From: Boudabousia tangfeifanii
GTDB lineage: Bacteria > Actinomycetota > Actinomycetes > Actinomycetales > Actinomycetaceae
NCBI RefSeq assembly: GCF_001856685.1
Contig: NZ_CP017812.1
Coordinates: 2,108,001-2,172,000 of the forward strand
Length of the DNA stretch: 64,000 nucleotides
Direction: 5' to 3'
The notes under the pieces are model-generated. The model did no database searches. It worked only from the letters and a program-made list of their open reading frames with translations, and was not told the DNA's origin. Positions 59,887 to 64,000 of the stretch are shown here, piece by piece (the stretch's first letter is position 1; each line of letters starts with the position of its first letter). A program made the translations under genes and the position numbers.

Positions 59887-62097
59887 TTAGTTTTCGTTGG
59901 GGGTGACGGTTAGTTCGGTGGCTTCGATTTGTCCGAGGAGGAAGCTGAATACTTGGGCGTATTCTTCCCAGCGTCCTTCACGGCCACTCTTGCCGGCGTG
60001 GCCGGCGACCATTTCGCAGTGGTAGAGCAGCGGGCGCTCGGTGGGATTGTTGGTGGTGGCTTCGCGTAGTCGTTGGATCCATTTGAGTGGTTCGACGTAG
60101 AACACGCGGGTGTCGTTCAGTGAGGTGGTGGCGAGGATAGCGGGGTATTGCACGCCCTCGGCAACGTTCTCGTAGGGACTGTATGAGCGCATGTACTGGT
60201 AGACGTCAGCGTTTTCGAGCGGGTTACCCCATTCGTCCCACTCCCCTACGGTTAGGGGCAGTTCTGGGCGCAAGATGGTGTTCAGAGCGTCAACAAATGG
60301 AACCATAGCAGCGATGGCTCGGAAGGTTTGTGGCGCAAGGTTAGCGACGGCACCCATGAGGAGTCCACCGGCTGACCCGCCGAGGGCGGCGAGGCGGTTT
60401 GCGGCGACTTGCCCGGAGGTGATCAGGTGTTGGGCACAGGCAATGAAGTCGGTGAAGGTGTTGCGCTTGAATTCCATGCGACCGTGTTCGTACCAAGCTC
60501 GTCCTTGTTCGCCGCCGCCGCGTGGGTGGGCGATGGCGTAGGTGACGCCGCGGTCTAGCAGCGATTGGATGTGGCTGGAGAAGGTGGGGTCGATGCTGAT
60601 TTCGTAGGAGCCGTAGCCGTAGATGACGCCGGCGCCGGGTGCTTGTTGGTCGAGGTCGACGCGACGGATGACGGTGAGTGGGATTTTGGTGCCGTCTTCG
60701 GCGGTGGCCCACTGTCGTTCTTCGAGGTAGTCGTCGGGGTTGAAACCTGGGGTTTCGGTGGTTTTGCGCACCATGATGTTTTTGGCGTCGGTGGGATCAA
60801 TTTCGAGGATGGTGGGCGCAGTTTTTAGGCTGGTGACGGCGTAGCGTAGGAGCGGGTTCCACCACCATCCGCCTGGTTGTGGGTAGACGGTCAGGGGGGC
60901 ATCCTCGGCTACTCCTGGTGCGGTGAGTTGGCCTTCGACTACCCATTTGTGTTCTGGGTCGGGTAGCAGGTAGAGGCCGGCGGCACTGGCGTTGGAGCGT
61001 AGTTCTAGGGTGGCGTGGGTGGCGCAGGCGCTAATGGAGAGGAAGCGTTGACCTTCTACTGGTTTTAGTAGGCTTTGCCAGGCGCTGGGGCTGCCGGTGA
61101 CGCCGGGTGCTGGGAGTGGGGCCCAGGCAAGTTCGCCTTCAATTTCGTTGAGGTTGTGGACGATTAGCAGGTGATCTCCGGCTGGTTCGACTTGGTATTC
61201 GACTCCTTTGTGTCGTCCTGCTACAGAGGTGGGCCTAGCTGGGGCGGTGCCACCTTGGGCGTGGGCGTCGATTAGCCAGGTTTCGCTGGTGTTGGTAGCT
61301 CCGGCGACCATTATGATCCAGTTGCCGTCACGGGAGGCTTCGATGCCGACGTTGAAGGTTTCGTCGTCTTCTTGGTAGATGAGTTCGTCGGTTTCGGCGG
61401 GCTGGCCGAGGCGGTGTAGCCAGACTTGGTGTGAGCGCCAGGCTTCGTCGGCGCGAACGTAGTAGAGGCAGTTTGAGGAGGCGGACCAGGCGACGCCGTA
61501 GACTACGTTTTCGATTTGGTCGACGATTTGTCCACTGACGGTGTCGAGCACGTATTGGGTAAAGCGTTCGTCGCCGGAGTGGTCGACGGCGTAGGTGTAG
61601 TAGCGGGCGTCGGGGGAAATTTCGTGGTTGGTGGTGCTGGTGAAGCTTTCCCCTTGGGCGAGGGCGTTGACGTCTACTAGTAGGTGGGCTTGAGTCCCGT
61701 CAGGCAACTCTGTGGGGTTGTCTGGGTTGACCTTTGGGGGCTCTTGGTAGTAGTTTTCTTGGTCCGCTGGGGTGCGCAGGTAGATGGGGTAGTCTTTGCC
61801 GGTTTGGACGACGGCGTAGTACCACCAGTTTCCGATTCGGGTGGGTACTGAGGTGTCGTCTAGCTTGGTGTGTGCCCGGTATTCGTCAACGAGGGTGTCT
61901 TGCAGGGTTTTGGTGGCAGCGAGGTTTTGTTCGGTCCACTGGTTTTCTGCTTCGATCAGGGAGATGACTTCGGGGTTTTCTTTGTCTCTGAGCCATTCCC
62001 ACGGGTCAACGAAGGCGTGACCGTGGTGGGTGCGGTTTTCTGGTCGTTTTTCCGCTACAGGCGGCTGTGACATTGGGGTGCGCGAGTCATTTTCCAT
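59887..62097 (-). CDS. ptrB: Oligopeptidase B-like S9 peptidase
   Basis: A 736-residue cytosolic serine peptidase of family S9A. The N-terminal 400 residues form the beta-propeller that limits access to short peptides (WRDKENPEVISLIEAENQWTEQNLA as the starting pattern). The catalytic domain has YGYGSYEISIDPTFSSH, HPRGGGEQGRAWYEHG, nucleophile LAALGGSAGGLLMGAVAN, acid in LNDTRVFYVEPLKWI, His in EMVAGHAGKSGR. It cleaves after Arg or Lys in small peptides by family knowledge. It starts about 90 bases past the stop of the repeat protein gene with a palindromic hairpin in between. Confidence 0.95.
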   Translation of the reverse strand: MENDSRTPMSQPPVAEKRPENRTHHGHAFVDPWEWLRDKENPEVISLIEAENQWTEQNLAATKTLQDTLVDEYRAHTKLDDTSVPTRIGNWWYYAVVQTGKDYPIYLRTPADQENYYQEPPKVNPDNPTELPDGTQAHLLVDVNALAQGESFTSTTNHEISPDARYYTYAVDHSGDERFTQYVLDTVSGQIVDQIENVVYGVAWSASSNCLYYVRADEAWRSHQVWLHRLGQPAETDELIYQEDDETFNVGIEASRDGNWIIMVAGATNTSETWLIDAHAQGGTAPARPTSVAGRHKGVEYQVEPAGDHLLIVHNLNEIEGELAWAPLPAPGVTGSPSAWQSLLKPVEGQRFLSISACATHATLELRSNASAAGLYLLPDPEHKWVVEGQLTAPGVAEDAPLTVYPQPGGWWWNPLLRYAVTSLKTAPTILEIDPTDAKNIMVRKTTETPGFNPDDYLEERQWATAEDGTKIPLTVIRRVDLDQQAPGAGVIYGYGSYEISIDPTFSSHIQSLLDRGVTYAIAHPRGGGEQGRAWYEHGRMEFKRNTFTDFIACAQHLITSGQVAANRLAALGGSAGGLLMGAVANLAPQTFRAIAAMVPFVDALNTILRPELPLTVGEWDEWGNPLENADVYQYMRSYSPYENVAEGVQYPAILATTSLNDTRVFYVEPLKWIQRLREATTNNPTERPLLYHCEMVAGHAGKSGREGRWEEYAQVFSFLLGQIEATELTVTPNEN

Positions 62098-62150
62098 ACC
62101 CTCAGTCTAGCGCGGTTGGGGCTGTCTGGATTGTTGGGCGCTGCCCTGTT

Positions 62151-62179
62151 CACCGCTAGCTAGAGGCTAGCTAGCGGTG
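62151..62179. terminator. Perfect palindromic hairpin after the repeat protein gene
   Basis: CACCGCTAGCTAG (62151-62163) and CTAGCTAGCGGTG (62167-62179) form a 13-bp perfect stem with a three-base loop. No T-run follows on the minus strand. It lies 9 bases past the stop codon of the large repeat protein and before the oligopeptidase gene. Confidence 0.6.
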
Positions 62180-62187
62180 TTTGGCGT

Positions 62188-64000
62188 CTATTGGTTTGCG
62201 CCGAGGTCGTCTGGGATTCCAGGCCGCTTTGGTGGGGCGGGAACGCTGAAGGTACGCACGTATGGTGGCGGGGTGTTGCTACTTGGTTGGGTACTTTCAG
62301 TTTCTTCGACTGGCTGGCTGTCTGCACTTTGCTCTGGGTTGCGGTTGATCCCGTAGGCGTTGGCGGCACTTGGGGCGCTTTCGCTGGCCGAGGTCGTTTC
62401 CCCGGTGGTTTGAGCGGTGGTGCTAGCCGATGGCATTGAGAGGCCGGTTGGCCAGGCGGTGCGCACGCGTGACGCTGCTTCTGGTGCTGGCGCTGCTGGC
62501 GTGGGTTCTGGTGCCGTTGGCGCTGCTGGTGCTTCGCTTTGAGCTGGCATTGCCGAGGTTGCGGCTGGTGCTTGGCTGTCGCTTGATGCACTGCTGGTGC
62601 GTGGCTGGGCTAGTTCGGCGCCGGTGGTTGGCTCGTAGCTGGCAGCGGCGGCGAATGGCGAGGGGCCACTGCCGTAGCGGGACGAGAAGGTGCCGACTGA
62701 GCCGTAGCGGTTGTAGCTGCGTGGTGCCGTTGGGCTGCTGGCAGTGGTTTCTGCTCGACCTTGGCCCGTGGTTGGGGTTGGGGTAGCAGGGGTTTCTGCT
62801 GCTGGTTGCGAGCTGGCTACGCTTGGGGTTGCTGGTGCGCTTTCGGTGGTGGCAGCGGCCTCGGCTTGTGCTTGGACGGCTGCTTCGGCCTCGGCGGCAG
62901 CTTTTTGAGCTTGGCGTACGTGCCATGGCACGTAGGTGTATTCGGGTAGCTCGGTGTCCGCAAATGGGTTTGCTGGCTTGGGCTCTGGCTTTGGTTCCGG
63001 CTGGGCTGGGGTCATGCTTTGGGCAATGGGGTGCCGTTGACGCCATGATCCGAGTGGGCTTTCTGCCGGGATGTCACTGCTGTAGCCCGAGTAGCTGGTG
63101 GCGGCAGGTGCAGCTGGGGTGGTCGCGGCTGGGGTTGCTTGTGGGGCAGCAGTTGGGGTTGCCGACTGTCTGCCATGGGTTGCATTAGCCCCGGTTTCAC
63201 GAGTGTCTGCTTCGCGTGGTTTAGCGCTTTGGTTTTCGGATTCACCGAGTAGATCCACCATGTGGGTCGAGGTGTTGACCTTTTCAATGGAGTCTGTGCG
63301 GGTGCCTTCTGCTTCGAGGTACTGTGCTTCGGCTTCGTCGAGGGCGGATTCTTGCATTGCCGAGTGGTAACGCGAGATTGCCTGGGTAGCGGCGACGAAG
63401 CGCGAGTATGCGGTGTCCTCGGTTGGCTTGGAGGTTGGGATCGGGGCTGGATCGTCAGTGCGCTTAGCAGCGGAGGCAACTCCTAAACCGCTAGCTGCCA
63501 CTGCGGCGGCGGTGCCTTCTTCTGTGCTTGTAATGGGAGCCGTACCTGTAGGCACGTTTGCCTCGGTGCTTTCGGCACCGGTAGTTTGGCTAGTGTAGCT
63601 ACTACCGAAGAAGGAAGAACGATCGTATTCTTCTGCACTTTCGGTTTGGTTCGCAGTTTCAGTTCCAGTAGCGGTGTCGTTTCCAACTTCAGCTGTCTGG
63701 TATTGCGAGGCATCGGTGGCAGTTTCGGTAGTTGCTTCTGCAGACTGGTATTGAGCCTGATCATAACCAGCTTGGTCGTAGGCGGCCTGGTCGTAGCCTT
63801 CAACCGCGTATTCGCCCTGCTGGTAGTCACCTTCAGCATAGGTGTTTTGGTCATAGCCTGCGGCCGCGTATTCAGCTGCGGTGTATTCACCTTGCTGGTA
63901 GCCAGCCTGATCATAGGCAGCTTGGTCATAACCAGTCTGATCATAGGCGGCCTGGTCGTAAGCGGTCTGGTCGTAGCCTTCAACCGCGTATTCGCCCTGC
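62188..64000 (-). CDS. Tyr-Asp-Gln pentapeptide repeat protein (5' end outside window)
   Basis: A minus-strand frame open from 63999 to the stop at 62188-62190, at least 604 residues and lacking its start. The visible N-terminal side (to about 63720) consists of pentapeptide repeats of the kind AYDQA, GYDQA, EYAAA, GYQQG: Tyr every five residues, with Asp/Gln next. The rest is Ala/Ser/Thr/Pro/Glu-rich (ATTETATDAS; PAATPSVASSQ; TAPRSYNRYGSVGTFSSRYGSG), ends with GIPDDLGANQ and shows no membrane segment or known domain. The composition suggests a disordered, possibly self-associating protein. Shadow frames on this stretch are artefacts of repeat composition. Confidence 0.82.
   Translation of the reverse strand, partial: QGEYAVEGYDQTAYDQAAYDQTGYDQAAYDQAGYQQGEYTAAEYAAAGYDQNTYAEGDYQQGEYAVEGYDQAAYDQAGYDQAQYQSAEATTETATDASQYQTAEVGNDTATGTETANQTESAEEYDRSSFFGSSYTSQTTGAESTEANVPTGTAPITSTEEGTAAAVAASGLGVASAAKRTDDPAPIPTSKPTEDTAYSRFVAATQAISRYHSAMQESALDEAEAQYLEAEGTRTDSIEKVNTSTHMVDLLGESENQSAKPREADTRETGANATHGRQSATPTAAPQATPAATTPAAPAATSYSGYSSDIPAESPLGSWRQRHPIAQSMTPAQPEPKPEPKPANPFADTELPEYTYVPWHVRQAQKAAAEAEAAVQAQAEAAATTESAPATPSVASSQPAAETPATPTPTTGQGRAETTASSPTAPRSYNRYGSVGTFSSRYGSGPSPFAAAASYEPTTGAELAQPRTSSASSDSQAPAATSAMPAQSEAPAAPTAPEPTPAAPAPEAASRVRTAWPTGLSMPSASTTAQTTGETTSASESAPSAANAYGINRNPEQSADSQPVEETESTQPSSNTPPPYVRTFSVPAPPKRPGIPDDLGANQ
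63787..64000. repeat. 34-bp direct repeat, 180 bp apart, in the pentapeptide region
   Basis: CTGGTCGTAGCCTTCAACCG and the following 14 bases occur at 63787-63820 and again at 63967-64000. The spacing of 180 bases equals 60 residues (12 pentapeptides), so the region grew by duplication in frame. Confidence 0.85.

Noticed and set aside
63483..63983. 166-codon minus-strand frame rich in Thr/Arg/Met/Lys over the Tyr-Asp-Gln repeat region
   Set aside because: It is a +1 frame of the repeat; the YDQ frame stays open across the whole region to the window edge and has balanced codon use.
63787..64000. CRISPR array or transposon ends
   Set aside because: The repeats are within an open frame and differ by whole pentapeptides; there are no spacers or transposase genes.

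Overview
The window looks like a chromosomal segment of a medium-GC (about 53-56%) actinomycete. The pointers are a DUF4921 protein, an Asp23/DUF2273/AmaP envelope cluster, paired crcB genes, a DUF3418-type HrpA, a DesKR-like two-component system beside an ABC-2 exporter, GTG/TTG starts and some apparently leaderless genes. A member of the Actinomycetaceae or a near relative fits best. This is an inference from gene content; no rRNA is present to settle it.

Layout. 1-6.2 kb: polyphosphate kinase (cut by the left edge), an unknown protein, tRNA-Lys, msrB, an MscS-type channel and a tRNA-Glu/Asp/Phe cluster. 6.2-9.6 kb: response regulator, sensor kinase and ABC-2 exporter operon. 9.8-16.6 kb: a glucose/GlcNAc-type PTS EIIC gene with a DasR-like operator, a Na+/alanine symporter, an MFS carrier and an RclA-like flavoprotein behind a large palindrome. 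16.8-21.8 kb: a minus-strand gene train (YtxH-like protein, ferritin-VIT metal transporter, TRIC channel, membrane-anchored HNH nuclease, RNase HI-MazG fusion). 22-27.5 kb: hydrolase and giant HrpA helicase. 27.5-36.9 kb: membrane protein, DUF4921 protein, five-gene Asp23/AmaP envelope-stress operon, aldo/keto reductase, Old Yellow Enzyme, formate/nitrite channel and purB. 36.9-44.3 kb: two paralogous CAP-like surface proteins (one with S-layer-homology repeats) and a lipase-like hydrolase operon. 44.4-51.3 kb: MFS carrier, copper chaperone and copper ATPase, hydrolase, DUF998 protein and DedA. 51.4-57.2 kb: a large LPG-synthase-type flippase with a pseudokinase-like segment leading into two crcB genes, then a DsbA-like/CcdA pair. 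57.3-64 kb: photolyase, CutC, oligopeptidase B and a large Tyr-Asp-Gln repeat protein running off the right edge.

The most unusual points are: (1) a highly iterated 10-mer, GCCGAGGGCG, counted by eye 21 times on both strands, in several reading frames and in one intergenic region; (2) a copper P-type ATPase with no N-terminal metal-binding domain but with a heavy-metal-associated domain inside its nucleotide-binding region; (3) a 72-codon coding-like tail, containing heptapeptide repeats, continuing in frame past the stop codon of the TRIC channel gene and ending 3 bases before the next gene; (4) an RNase HI-MazG fusion protein; (5) a Tyr-Asp-Gln pentapeptide-repeat protein. All calls rest on reading the sequence and its translations; no database search was run.
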